DNA of 64,000 nucleotides, taken from assembly GCA_023461035.1 (NCBI GenBank), contig JAEWOD010000029.1, positions 15,299 through 79,298 on the forward strand. The letters are read 5' to 3'. The position numbers were made by a program, and so were the translations under genes. The notes under the pieces were generated by a model, which had not been told where the DNA came from, searched no databases, and was given only the letters and a program-made list of their open reading frames with translations. This stretch comes from Bacteroidota bacterium. GTDB lineage: Bacteria > Bacteroidota > Bacteroidia > Flavobacteriales > Weeksellaceae. Numbering within the stretch: the first letter of the stretch is position 1; every line of letters begins with the position of its first letter. Shown one piece after another: positions 50,113-58,900 of the stretch.

Positions 50113-51105
50113 ATGAGCAATACCTATAAATCGGCAGGAGTCGATAAAAAAGAAGGATACCAAACGGTTTCCAAGATTAAAAAGGTCGTTTCTGAAACGC
50201 ATAACTCACATGTCTTAAACGGAATCGGGAGTTTTGGTGCATTTTTCCAATTGCCTGAGGGATACAAACAACCGGTTTTGGTTTCCGGAACAGATGGTGT
50301 GGGAACGAAATTGCGCATTGCGCTTGATGTAAAAAAATATGATACAGTGGGCGTAGATTGTTTTGCGATGTGTGCCAATGATATTTTATGTCATGGCGCC
50401 AAACCGCTTTTCTTTTTGGATTATTTGGCTTGCGGAAAATTAGATTCAGACATAGCAGCTGAGATCGTAGGTGGAATTGCAGCGGCTTGTAAAGAAACCG
50501 GAACAGCTTTGATTGGCGGAGAAACAGCCGAAATGCCGGGCATGTACCAAATCGGGGATTATGATGTAGCCGGATTTTGTGTCGGAGTGGTGGAAAAAGA
50601 CGAAATCATAGATGGCTCTAAAATCCATGAAGGTCAGGCCATCATAGGACTTCCTTCCAGCGGATTTCACAGCAACGGATTTTCATTGGTACGGAAAATA
50701 TTTCCGGATTTCAATGAAGAATTTGAAGGGAAACCGCTTTGGAAAACGCTTTTAGTTCCCACTAAATTATACCAAAATGACATTTTTAAAATTCAGGAAA
50801 AAGTCGAACTGACAGGAATCGCACATATTACCGGTGGTGGATTGATTGAAAACGTTCCACGCATTTTACCAAAAGGACTGACAGCTGTCATCGAAAAATC
50901 AAAAGTAAACGTTCCGACCGTGATGAAAGAATTGATGAAACGTGGTGGAATTGCGGAAGACGAAATGTTTGGCACTTTTAATATGGGAGTGGGAATGGTT
51001 GTGGTTTGTGAACAAAAAGACGCTCAGACTGTTTTGGAACTGATTGAAGGTTCGATGTTTATTGGCCAAATTGAAAAAGGAGATGAAGAAATTGTTTTGA
51101 AATGA
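50113..51105 (+). CDS. purM: phosphoribosylformylglycinamidine cyclo-ligase (AIR synthetase)
   Basis: 330 residues; forms AIR from FGAM with ATP, fifth step of purine synthesis. Family signatures: YKSAGVDKKEGYQTV at the N-terminus, GTDGVGTKLRIALDVKKYDTVGVDCFAMCANDILCHGAKPLFFLDYLA (metal/ATP core, near residues 65-112), GGETAEMPGMY, and a C-terminal GMVVVC domain. An upstream in-frame ATG (50077) is inside the -7 box region and encodes nonhomologous residues, so position 50113 is used. Hairpin terminator follows. Confidence 0.96.
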   Translation: MSNTYKSAGVDKKEGYQTVSKIKKVVSETHNSHVLNGIGSFGAFFQLPEGYKQPVLVSGTDGVGTKLRIALDVKKYDTVGVDCFAMCANDILCHGAKPLFFLDYLACGKLDSDIAAEIVGGIAAACKETGTALIGGETAEMPGMYQIGDYDVAGFCVGVVEKDEIIDGSKIHEGQAIIGLPSSGFHSNGFSLVRKIFPDFNEEFEGKPLWKTLLVPTKLYQNDIFKIQEKVELTGIAHITGGGLIENVPRILPKGLTAVIEKSKVNVPTVMKELMKRGGIAEDEMFGTFNMGVGMVVVCEQKDAQTVLELIEGSMFIGQIEKGDEEIVLK

Positions 51106-51124
51106 GAATTCAATGATAAAATTC

Positions 51125-51150
51125 AAAGCCATCTTTTAAGGTGGCTTTTT
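51125..51150 (+). terminator. intrinsic terminator of purM
   Basis: AAAGCCATC-ttttaa-GGTGGCTTT hairpin (one mismatch pair) followed by Ts, just after the purM stop. Confidence 0.8.
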
Positions 51151-51196
51151 TATTAAAATTAGAATTCATTAAATTAGTTCCAATAAAATAGAATTC

Positions 51197-52165
51197 ATGA
51201 CCCAAACCGAAAGCTTTCATATTCTGGACAAAGAAATTTTACCGGGCGAAACCAAAACCGTCAATCTGAAAATTGCACAATTGCACACCATGACGGAATT
51301 AAAAATTCCCATCATCATTTCTCATTCAGATATCAAAGGTCCTGTGGTATTGCTTTCAGCCGGATTACATGGCGACGAATTTAACGGTATCGAAGCAGTT
51401 CGGCAACTCATCCGTAAAAAAATGAATCGTCCCAAAAGAGGAACGATTATCTGTATTCCGGTCATCAACGTTTTTGGATTTGTCAACCAATCCCGCGAAT
51501 TTCCCGATGGGCGTGATCTAAATCGGGTGTTTCCCGGAAGCCGCGACGGATCTCTCGCCAGTCAGTTTGCGTATAATTTGATGGAGTACATCATTCCTTT
51601 GGTGGATTATGTAATTGATTTTCACGCAGGTGGAAGAAGCCGTTTTAATGTCTCTCAATTACGGATTGAAGAAAACCAACCAGAATTAGAAGTGCTTGCA
51701 GAAGCTTTTCACGCTCCTTTTCTGCTTTATTCAAAAAATATCGAAGGTTCATTCAGAGAGTCCTGTGATAAACTGGGAAAGAAATATTTGTTGTTTGAAG
51801 GCGGAAAATCCTTGGACATCAATCCCAAAATAGTAGAAGATGCAATAGCCGGAACCCTTCGATTTTTGCATCATTTGGATATGGTAAAAGACGAATTTGA
51901 AATTAAAAAATCAGAAAATCCTATGATTTACATTGAGGAATCGCATTGGATACGTGCAGATTTATCCGGGCTTTTTCAAAGTATTTCTCCGGCGGGAACA
52001 TGGGTGGAGGAAGGCCAGACCCTTGCCTGGATTACCGATCCTTACGGTTCTGTTGAAATTCCGGTGAAGGCCTCGCATTCAGGCTACATCATCAATGAAA
52101 ACCAAGGCGCAATCGTGTTCCAAGGCGACGCTATTTTTCATATTTCTACAAAGTTGAAGGAATAA
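51197..52165 (+). CDS. succinylglutamate desuccinylase/aspartoacylase family deacylase
   Basis: 322-residue zinc hydrolase of the AstE/AspA (M14-like) family. Zinc ligands appear in LSAGLHGDEFNGIEA (His and Glu of HGDE, near residues 54-57) and in IPLVDYVIDFHAGG (His near 150); DLNRVFPGSRDG is the substrate-binding Arg/Asn motif; LLFEGGKSLD carries the candidate catalytic Glu. C-terminal beta-barrel domain ends GQTLAWITDPYGSVEIPVKASHSGYII. It removes an acyl group from an amide; substrate unknown. No signal peptide. Confidence 0.9.
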   Translation: MTQTESFHILDKEILPGETKTVNLKIAQLHTMTELKIPIIISHSDIKGPVVLLSAGLHGDEFNGIEAVRQLIRKKMNRPKRGTIICIPVINVFGFVNQSREFPDGRDLNRVFPGSRDGSLASQFAYNLMEYIIPLVDYVIDFHAGGRSRFNVSQLRIEENQPELEVLAEAFHAPFLLYSKNIEGSFRESCDKLGKKYLLFEGGKSLDINPKIVEDAIAGTLRFLHHLDMVKDEFEIKKSENPMIYIEESHWIRADLSGLFQSISPAGTWVEEGQTLAWITDPYGSVEIPVKASHSGYIINENQGAIVFQGDAIFHISTKLKE

Positions 52166-52235
52166 ATTCTTCCGAAAATCTACTCCAAATTTAACACCCT
52201 TTAAACAGAGTTTTGGAGTAAATTTGTCACCTTCT

Positions 52236-53432
52236 ATGACACACACAAAAATCAACAAGACATTTCTGATAATATTATTGGGGATATTGGCCGCATTGGG
52301 TCCGTTTACCATTGATATGTATCTTCCCGGATTTCAACGGATTGCAGAAGATTTATATACCGATGATCAACATGTTGCTTTTACTTTGACTTCTTATTTC
52401 ATTGGTATTGCGTTAGGACAATTGTTTTATGGTCCTATTGTCGACAAATATGGCCGTAAAAAGCCTTTACTTTTTGGATTGGGAATTTATGCGCTGGCTG
52501 CATTGGGATGTGCTTTTTCTGTTTCTATAGAAATGATGATTGGTATGCGGTTTTTACAAGCTTTGGGCGGATGTGTGGGAATGGTCGCTTCAACAGCCAT
52601 CATCAGTGATGTGTACGAAGTCCAATACCGGGCAAGGGCCTTTTCATCCATCATGTTGGTGATGGGTGTAGCTCCATTGATTGCCCCAAGTGTGGGGAGT
52701 TTTTTTGTGGAACATGCAGATTGGTACTATATTTTTTATTTTTTAGCGGTCTTTGCAGGATTCGTTTCCATTTTGATTTATTTTTTCTTACCCGAAACGA
52801 GTTTGTATATGCACTCCAATAAATTACGAATCCGTGAAATAGCGCGTGGTTATTGGGAAATTCTAAAAAACAAAACCTTTCTGTTTTATACTATGGCAGG
52901 AAGCATCGCGATGTCGATTTTGTTTGCATATATATCCTCGGCATCTTATGTGTTTTTGACCTTGTACAAATTGGACAAAACAACTTTTTCAATATTATTT
53001 GCCATCAATGCTTCGGGATTAATCATTGGAAGTTCTGCTAATGGTATGTTGACACGAAAGTTTAATTATATCAAAATTGCAAATCATGCCTCTTTGATTT
53101 TGACGGTAATTTCAGGATTGATTTTAGCGTTGGTTTATACCATTCCCGATTTGACATACGAATGGATTGTTGCCGGATTATTTTCAATTTTATTTACAAT
53201 CGGATTTATCAATCCAAACGCAACAGCGGCTTCATTATCGCCATTTACGGGAAATACCGGCTCTGCATCAGCTTTGGGTGGAGCAATGCGAATGGGCGTT
53301 GGAGCGCTGGTAGCTGCGGCAATCGGGATATTCCAAGGAAATACCTCTTTGACCATGTTTATATTGATTTTTGTTTTGGCTTTTTTGGCAACGGTCTTTT
53401 TGTGGTTCTCCCATAAATGGGTGAAAGAATAA
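52236..53432 (+). CDS. Bcr/CflA-type multidrug efflux MFS transporter
   Basis: 398 residues with 12 predicted transmembrane helices, drug:H+ antiporter family (DHA1, Bcr/CflA). Start of helix 1 shows the typical LLGILAALGPFTIDMYLPGF with Asp in TM1; the loop 2-3 MFS signature appears as GPIVDKYGRKKPLLFG; motif C-like sequence in TM5 (MGVAPLIAPSVGSFF). An alternative TTG start 12 bp upstream lies within a TAAATTTG -7 box (52219-52226). Physiological substrates of such pumps include bicyclomycin and sulfonamides, but no specific drug can be inferred here. Confidence 0.93.
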   Translation: MTHTKINKTFLIILLGILAALGPFTIDMYLPGFQRIAEDLYTDDQHVAFTLTSYFIGIALGQLFYGPIVDKYGRKKPLLFGLGIYALAALGCAFSVSIEMMIGMRFLQALGGCVGMVASTAIISDVYEVQYRARAFSSIMLVMGVAPLIAPSVGSFFVEHADWYYIFYFLAVFAGFVSILIYFFLPETSLYMHSNKLRIREIARGYWEILKNKTFLFYTMAGSIAMSILFAYISSASYVFLTLYKLDKTTFSILFAINASGLIIGSSANGMLTRKFNYIKIANHASLILTVISGLILALVYTIPDLTYEWIVAGLFSILFTIGFINPNATAASLSPFTGNTGSASALGGAMRMGVGALVAAAIGIFQGNTSLTMFILIFVLAFLATVFLWFSHKWVKE

Positions 53433-53461
53433 CTTGGAAGAATAATTCTTAAATTATCATT

Positions 53462-53764
53462 CTAAAAACCTTCGATAATTTCAGTTGTGGAATTGATCAA
53501 TTCCATTATATAAAGAACAATTCCGCTGAGACTGATGAAAAACAAAACGAGATTTAAAATGGCGATGGAATTATTTTTTTGTCTGAATTGATAAATAGCC
53601 GAAATAAGTAAAAAAAACATACTAATCAGAAAAACAAGAAAAATAATACTTCCAAACGGAATTACAGGCCAAATTTCTATACAAATAAACAGCAAAAGTG
53701 AAACGAACCAAAACAAAATCGTACGCTTCCAATTTCCAAAAATGGAAAGAAAAGTCTTTCTCAT
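53462..53764 (-). CDS. hypothetical membrane protein
   Basis: 100 residues with three likely membrane segments (about 10-28, 35-56, 68-90) and a short polar tail. Convergent with the MFS gene, and the start is 6 bp after the stop of the secreted-protein gene at 53771, so the two minus-strand genes form an operon. No family recognised. Confidence 0.6.
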   Translation of the reverse strand: MRKTFLSIFGNWKRTILFWFVSLLLFICIEIWPVIPFGSIIFLVFLISMFFLLISAIYQFRQKNNSIAILNLVLFFISLSGIVLYIMELINSTTEIIEGF

Positions 53765-53770
53765 AACGAA

Positions 53771-54208
53771 TTAACAATCATTGGCTTCATAAAATTCTTG
53801 GTCTAATTTTTCTTCGAGATATTTCAAATCTTTGGGTGTTGTGTCCACTTTTTGAAGTTGAACGGGTAATTGTTTTTTTCCGTCTGGCGAAACCCAAATT
53901 CCGATCATTTTATTTCCGGATTTTTGAAGAATTAAAGTACCTGTATTATGAATTTCAACTAAAGTATAGTTTCCTTTTTCATAATTCATAGTCGAATTTA
54001 GCAAAAGCCAATTGTCGTCTTTATTGGAATCGTATTTATACATAGCCGATGCATATGTAGTCGGACAGCCGTTTTCCTCAATTTTCAGATAAAAGGAAAC
54101 CTTTAAATTATCGCCGATTGTTCCTTTGTAAAAATCTTGAGAAATCAAGGTTTGAGCTGAAAGAAAAACTGAAAAAAGGACGAGTGAAATGGTTAGGTAA
54201 TTTTTCAT
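53771..54208 (-). CDS. hypothetical secreted protein
   Basis: 145 residues with a signal peptide (MKNYLTISLVLFSVFLSAQ) and a small beta-rich mature domain: ISQDFYKGTIGDNLKVSFYLKIEENGCPTTYASAMYKYDSNKDDNWLLLNSTMN and later YTLVEIHNTGTLILQKSGNKMIGIWVSPDGKKQLPVQL, reminiscent of small lipocalin/META-like extracytoplasmic domains found in many Bacteroidota. Two Cys (near 49 and the C-terminal Cys145) could pair. Upstream gene of a two-gene operon with the membrane protein. Confidence 0.6.
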   Translation of the reverse strand: MKNYLTISLVLFSVFLSAQTLISQDFYKGTIGDNLKVSFYLKIEENGCPTTYASAMYKYDSNKDDNWLLLNSTMNYEKGNYTLVEIHNTGTLILQKSGNKMIGIWVSPDGKKQLPVQLQKVDTTPKDLKYLEEKLDQEFYEANDC

Positions 54209-54406
54209 TTGTAAATAGTCATTTAAGTTTATAATTGAAATTTTAGATCAAAAAAAATAAGATTGTTTTTCGAATTAATTTTTTCTTCCTAAATCAAATT
54301 CATCAAATCGAAAAAGGGTTGATAACGAATGTATTTGAATTGGAAATAAATATCAGGGGTCCAAGGCATGCCATTAAATTCAATTTACCCAAATATACAA
54401 AAACAA
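54209..54406. other. intergenic region without recognised gene
   Basis: AT-rich non-coding DNA between the two hypothetical genes' promoter side and the carboxylase terminator. No -7 box with full consensus, repeat or RNA gene recognised. Confidence 0.4.
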
Positions 54407-54436
54407 AAATCCGCATCATTTTCCTGATACGGATTT
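54407..54436 (-). terminator. terminator of the acyl-CoA carboxylase operon
   Basis: Hairpin AAATCCG-c-ATCA ... TGAT-a-CGGATTT (54407-54436, loop ttttcc) downstream of the last gene on the minus strand, followed there by T-rich sequence. Confidence 0.7.
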
Positions 54437-54494
54437 GTATGAATTAAAATTAGAACTTAATGTTCTTCATTTCTTAATGGTAAAAGAAAAAAAA

Positions 54495-56036
54495 TCACAA
54501 TGGAATATTTCCATGTTTGCGTTTCGGACCGTCCACTACTTTTCCTTCCAGCATGGCAAAAGCTTTGATGAGTTTTCTACGGGTATTATGCGGAAGAATT
54601 ACTTCGTCGATGAATCCTCGTTTGGCAGCTTCATAAGGCGTAGCAAAAAGTTCTGCATATTCTTTTTCTTTTTCAATCAATTTTGCTTCATGGTCAGTCG
54701 CTTCCGAAATTTCTTTTTTGAAGATAATTTCTGATGCTCCTTTTGCTCCCATCACCGCGATTTCTGCCGTTGGCCAAGCAAAATTCATGTCGGCTCCTAT
54801 GTGTTTGGAGTTCATCACATCATAGGCTCCACCGTAAGCTTTTCGGGTAATTACCGTTACTTTTGGAACGGTCGCTTCGCTTAATGCATACAATAATTTC
54901 GCGCCGTGAACGATGATTCCGTTCCATTCCTGATCCGTTCCCGGTAAAAACCCCGGAACATCTTCCAAGACCAACAACGGAATGTTGAACGCATCACAAA
55001 AACGGGTAAATCGAGCCGCTTTGGTAGAACTGTTCACATCTAAACATCCCGCTAAAAACATCGGATTATTCGCGACAATCCCAATGCTTCTTCCGCCTAA
55101 ACGGGCAAATCCCACAACTATATTTTCTGCGAAATCTTTGTGGATTTCAAAGAAAGAATCCTCGTCGATGATTTCGTTGATCACATCTTTCATATCATAA
55201 GGTTTGGTCGAACTTTCCGGAATAATACTGTCCAAGTTGGTTCGTAATTCTTCGCCCAATTCAAACGGAAGTTGTGGTGGAAGTTCCGCATTATTTTGAG
55301 GCAAATAACTCAATAATCTTTTCACGTCTTCCAGACATTCAACATCATTGGCAGAAGTGGTATGCGCAACTCCCGATTTGGTGGAATGCGTACTGGCACC
55401 ACCCAATTCCTCTGCAGTAACGGTTTCGTTGGTCACGGTTTTCACCACGTTGGGTCCCGTCACAAACATATAACTGGTATTTTCCACCATCATCGTGAAA
55501 TCGGTCATGGCAGGCGAATAAACCGCACCGCCGGCGCATGGCCCCATGATAGCGGAAATCTGCGGAATCACACCGGATGATTGAACGTTTTTATAAAAAA
55601 TATCGGCATATCCGCCCAAAGAACGAACTCCTTCCTGGATTCTCGCTCCTCCCGAATCGTTCAGTCCGATCATCGGTGCACCCACTTTAAGCGCCATGTC
55701 CATCACTTTGCATATTTTTTCAGCATGGGTTTCGGAAAGGGAACCGCCAAAAACCGTAAAATCCTGCGCAAAAATATAAACCAAACGTCCGTTTATGGTT
55801 CCGTACCCCGTTACCACTCCGTCTCCTGGATATTTTTCCCTGTCCATCCCGAAATCGTTGGTACGGTGCTCCACCAGCATTCCGATTTCTTCAAAAGAAC
55901 CATCATCCAACAGATATTCGACCCGTTCTCTTGCCGTTAATTTTTTCTTAGCGTGTTGGGATTCAATTCTTTTTTGACCGCCGCCCAATAAAGCTTGCGC
56001 TTTTTTATCTAATAATGTTTGAATTTTATCGCTCAT
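54495..56036 (-). CDS. acyl-CoA carboxylase carboxyltransferase subunit (propionyl-CoA carboxylase beta type)
   Basis: 513-residue carboxyltransferase of the PccB family. It transfers carboxyl from biotin to an acyl-CoA. N-terminal ERVEYLLDDGSFEEIGMLVEHRT, acyl-CoA site GGSLSETHAEKICKVMDMALKVGAPMIGLNDSGGARIQEGV (residues about 97-137), GPCAGGAVYSPAMTDFTMMV, C-domain VPGFLPGTDQEWNGIIVHGAKLLYA and ITRKAYGGAYDVMNSKHIGAD. Terminal gene of a carrier-biotin carboxylase-carboxyltransferase operon, consistent with propionyl-CoA to methylmalonyl-CoA conversion, although acetyl- or methylcrotonyl-CoA cannot be excluded from sequence alone. Confidence 0.93.
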   Translation of the reverse strand: MSDKIQTLLDKKAQALLGGGQKRIESQHAKKKLTARERVEYLLDDGSFEEIGMLVEHRTNDFGMDREKYPGDGVVTGYGTINGRLVYIFAQDFTVFGGSLSETHAEKICKVMDMALKVGAPMIGLNDSGGARIQEGVRSLGGYADIFYKNVQSSGVIPQISAIMGPCAGGAVYSPAMTDFTMMVENTSYMFVTGPNVVKTVTNETVTAEELGGASTHSTKSGVAHTTSANDVECLEDVKRLLSYLPQNNAELPPQLPFELGEELRTNLDSIIPESSTKPYDMKDVINEIIDEDSFFEIHKDFAENIVVGFARLGGRSIGIVANNPMFLAGCLDVNSSTKAARFTRFCDAFNIPLLVLEDVPGFLPGTDQEWNGIIVHGAKLLYALSEATVPKVTVITRKAYGGAYDVMNSKHIGADMNFAWPTAEIAVMGAKGASEIIFKKEISEATDHEAKLIEKEKEYAELFATPYEAAKRGFIDEVILPHNTRRKLIKAFAMLEGKVVDGPKRKHGNIPL

Positions 56037-56042
56037 AGTGGT

Positions 56043-57485
56043 TTACAAATTAGGTAATCTAACGATTTTCTTATCTTCTAAATATTGTTTCAAAGCCACT
56101 AATGCTGCGATTTCGGCTTCTTTAGAAGATTGTTCTTTGATGATTTCAGGATTATAATATTTCTTCACAAAATTGGTGTCAAAATTTCCGGAAAGAAACG
56201 CTTCATGCTCAAACACAAATTTCCCAAAAGGAAGTGTAGTGCTGATTCCTTTGATTTTATAGTCTTCAATGGCTTGTAGCATGATGTAAATGGCTTCCTC
56301 ACGGGATTTCCCGAAAGTAATCAATTTTGCCAACATCGGATCATAATAAATCGGCACATCCATTCCTTCGTCAATTCCGTTATCCACACGGATTCCTTCT
56401 CCTTCCGGCAATTTATAGATTTCCAAATTCCCAACGCTTGGCAAGAAATTATCCAATGGATCTTCGGCATAAACACGCAATTCCATCGCATGGCCTTTGA
56501 TTTCTAAATCTTCCTGTTTTATGGGAAGAATTTCTCCTCTTGCTACGCGAATTTGTAATTCGACCAAATCCATTCCGGTAATCATTTCGGTTACGGGATG
56601 TTCGACCTGAAGCCGGGTATTCATTTCCAAAAAGTAGAAATTTTTATTTTCATCCAATAAAAATTCCACCGTTCCGGCACCTACATACTCACAGGATTCC
56701 GCCACTTTCACGGCCGCTTCTCCCATCGCTTTTCGGATTTCAGGAGTCAATACGGAAGATGGAGCTTCTTCAATTACTTTCTGGTGACGACGCTGAATGG
56801 AACATTCTCTTTCAAAAAGATGAACAATATTTCCATGCGTATCCGCCATTACCTGAATTTCAATATGACGAGGCGAACCGACGTATTTTTCAATGAAAAC
56901 CGAACCATCACCAAATGCCGAAAGGGCTTCGGAAGTCGCACGTTCCATTTGAGATTCAAATTCTGATTCGTTTTCTACTACGCGCATTCCTTTTCCGCCG
57001 CCACCGGCAGAAGCTTTGATCAGAATCGGAAATCCGATTTCTTTGGCAACTTCTTTTGCCTTTTTAACATCGGTAATAGCTTCATCCAATCCCGGAACCA
57101 TCGGGATATTGTATGCTTTAACCGCTTCTTTTGCAGCTAATTTGCTTCCCATGATGTGAATGGCTTTGGAACGCGGACCGATGAACGTAATGCCATTTTT
57201 TTCTGCTTTTTCAGCAAATTCAGCATTCTCAGAAAGAAATCCATAACCAGGATGAATTCCGTCAACGCCCAATTCTTTAGCGACTTCTATAATTTTGTCG
57301 CCCAATAAATAGGATTGGTTGGAAGGCGCTTCGCCAATCAGAACAGCCTCGTCTGCAAATTTCACATGAGGCGCTTCCCGGTCAGCTGTCGAATAAACCG
57401 CAACGGTTTTGATGCCCATTTTTTTGGCGGTTTTCATGACCCGAAGTGCAATTTCACCACGATTGGCAACTAATATTTTTTTCAT
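56043..57485 (-). CDS. biotin carboxylase subunit of acyl-CoA carboxylase
   Basis: 480-residue ATP-grasp biotin carboxylase; carboxylates the biotin of the adjacent carrier protein using bicarbonate and ATP. Start KKILVANRGEIALRVMKTAKKMGIKTVAVYS, glycine-rich ATP loop KASAGGGGKGMRVV (near 159-172), FLEMNTRLQVEHPVTEMITGMDLVELQ near 285-311 (the biotin carboxylase signature and catalytic Arg), and C-domain GHAMELRVYAEDP. Gap to the carboxyltransferase is 6 bp and to the carrier gene 1 bp. Shorter than full PccA because the carrier domain is a separate protein. Confidence 0.93.
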   Translation of the reverse strand: MKKILVANRGEIALRVMKTAKKMGIKTVAVYSTADREAPHVKFADEAVLIGEAPSNQSYLLGDKIIEVAKELGVDGIHPGYGFLSENAEFAEKAEKNGITFIGPRSKAIHIMGSKLAAKEAVKAYNIPMVPGLDEAITDVKKAKEVAKEIGFPILIKASAGGGGKGMRVVENESEFESQMERATSEALSAFGDGSVFIEKYVGSPRHIEIQVMADTHGNIVHLFERECSIQRRHQKVIEEAPSSVLTPEIRKAMGEAAVKVAESCEYVGAGTVEFLLDENKNFYFLEMNTRLQVEHPVTEMITGMDLVELQIRVARGEILPIKQEDLEIKGHAMELRVYAEDPLDNFLPSVGNLEIYKLPEGEGIRVDNGIDEGMDVPIYYDPMLAKLITFGKSREEAIYIMLQAIEDYKIKGISTTLPFGKFVFEHEAFLSGNFDTNFVKKYYNPEIIKEQSSKEAEIAALVALKQYLEDKKIVRLPNL

Positions 57486-57486
57486 T

Positions 57487-57969
57487 TTACTCGAATTCGA
57501 TTAATAATTGTCCTTTTTCTACCGCATCTCCTTTACTGACTAGAATGGATTTGATGACTCCGGATCGGGGTGATGAGAAATTATTCTCCATTTTCATCGC
57601 TTCCAATACCAACAAACTATCATTTTCAGTTACTTCTTGTCCTACTTCTACATTAATGCTCAAAATTAATCCCGGCATAGGCGCTTTGATAGCGTTGACC
57701 ATTTTTCCGGCTCCAACTTCAAATCCCAATTCTTTGATGAGTTGATCCAAAGATGTAGTGAGGTTAACTTCATATTCGTTTCCGTTTACATTGATGGTGT
57801 AAGTGCGGTTTAGGAAATCATTTGAAATAATTTCGACGGAAAAAGAAGTCTTGTTTTTTAAAATATGAAATTGATTGTCTTCCAATTGGATACGGTCTAA
57901 ATTTTCAATCTGATCCTCTGTCAAATCAAACTGAAATTCTTTATTGACCGAAACTTTATATGTCTTCAT
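57487..57969 (-). CDS. biotin carboxyl carrier protein of acyl-CoA carboxylase
   Basis: 160-residue carrier whose C-terminal 75 residues form a biotinyl domain with the acceptor Lys in VLEAMKMENNF (near residue 125), MPGLILSINVEVGQEVTENDSLLV and GVIKSILVSKGDAVEKGQLLIEFE. The N-terminal part (about 1-75, QFDLTEDQIENLDRIQLED...) lacks a family match and probably tethers it to the other subunits. First gene of the three-gene operon (gap of 1 bp to the biotin carboxylase). Confidence 0.93.
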   Translation of the reverse strand: MKTYKVSVNKEFQFDLTEDQIENLDRIQLEDNQFHILKNKTSFSVEIISNDFLNRTYTINVNGNEYEVNLTTSLDQLIKELGFEVGAGKMVNAIKAPMPGLILSINVEVGQEVTENDSLLVLEAMKMENNFSSPRSGVIKSILVSKGDAVEKGQLLIEFE

Positions 57970-58131
57970 AATTCATTTGTGAAAAATAATTGGTTAAAAT
58001 TACATTATTTTTAGAGAATGGAAATCAAACCATGGTCTCTGATTCTTCAAAATGGGTAATTCTGATAGCTTTTTATATAGAATATGAGTAAAGAGAATAA
58101 TGATTTGAATTTGTAAATTCGCAGAGAATAA

Positions 58132-58211
58132 GTCATTGCTAACATAGCGAAGCAATCCCTTAAAATGGTGCAGCAAGTTTCAACGGATTGCTTCGCTACG
58201 CTCGCAATGAC
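58132..58211. repeat. REP-like palindromic element with GCGAAGCAATCC/GGATTGCTTCGC arms
   Basis: Imperfect 80-bp palindrome: GTCATTGC (58132-58139) and GCAATGAC (58204-58211) at the ends, GCGAAGCAATCC (58147-58158) and GGATTGCTTCGC (58185-58196) inside, with a 26-bp centre. A partial copy (GATTGCTTCG...GCAATGAC, 63918-63941) lies near the right window edge. Such GATTGCTTCG/CGCAATGAC palindromes are widespread intergenic repeats in bacteria, probably mobilised in trans (REP- or MITE-like). Confidence 0.75.
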
Positions 58212-58227
58212 GTGAAACCAATTTAAA

Positions 58228-58872
58228 ATGAAAAAGCACATCTTAATTTTATTGATTTTTACAATTTGCGCAGATATCAAAGCACAGGAATTTCAATTAA
58301 AACCAAATCATTCCAATTTCCTTTATCGATATATTGATAATCCTATTTCAATTACATCAAATCCAAAAGATAGCTTGGGAGTGATTTCTCTTACTTTAAA
58401 CACTCCATCTCTTCATAAATTAATTTCCGGAGAATTTATAGTTACACCTATTTCTGATTATAAAACTTCAATACTTACAGCTGTTGCAAAAGATATAAAT
58501 GGGAAAGCAAGGGTAAACCGTTTTGAGTTAATTTTAAGAGATATCCCACCTGTCCTTTCCCATATAAACGGGAAAACATTTTTAAGTTTAGAATCATCTG
58601 AATTAGAAACAATAAAACTTGAAGCAGGAATTCCTGATTTTTTATATCCATTGGTTTTTGAGGTGATGGATTTTGAATTAAAAATTCCGAATCAAAAACC
58701 CATCAGAATTGAAGGAAATTCAATTCCAAAAGAGATTATAGGTAAAATAAAAAAGATAAAAAAAGGAGAATACATTTCTTTACAAAACATTAATATTCTA
58801 GCTGTAGAAGGATTTCACGGAGAAGATAAAAACTTTAATTGTTATAATCCTGTCGTGATTGAAATAAAATAG
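58228..58872 (+). CDS. secreted protein with GldM C-terminal-like domain
   Basis: 214 residues with a signal peptide (about 1-19, ending in DIKAQ). The mature part resembles the C-terminal periplasmic domains of the gliding/T9SS motor protein GldM: NPISITSNPKDSLGV..., FELILRDIPPVLSHINGKTFLS, FEVMDFELKIPNQKPI and EIIGKIKKIKKGEYISLQNINILAV, matching the GldM pattern of RDIPxPxAxVxG followed by F.V.SF and I..LKKG..V.FE.I. It has no N-terminal transmembrane helix or coiled GldM region, so it is a free-standing GldM-C-like protein, perhaps interacting with the T9SS or secreted cargo. The carboxylase operon is transcribed divergently. Confidence 0.65.
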   Translation: MKKHILILLIFTICADIKAQEFQLKPNHSNFLYRYIDNPISITSNPKDSLGVISLTLNTPSLHKLISGEFIVTPISDYKTSILTAVAKDINGKARVNRFELILRDIPPVLSHINGKTFLSLESSELETIKLEAGIPDFLYPLVFEVMDFELKIPNQKPIRIEGNSIPKEIIGKIKKIKKGEYISLQNINILAVEGFHGEDKNFNCYNPVVIEIK

Positions 58873-58900
58873 CCTAAAACTTAAAGCCAATTTAAATAAA

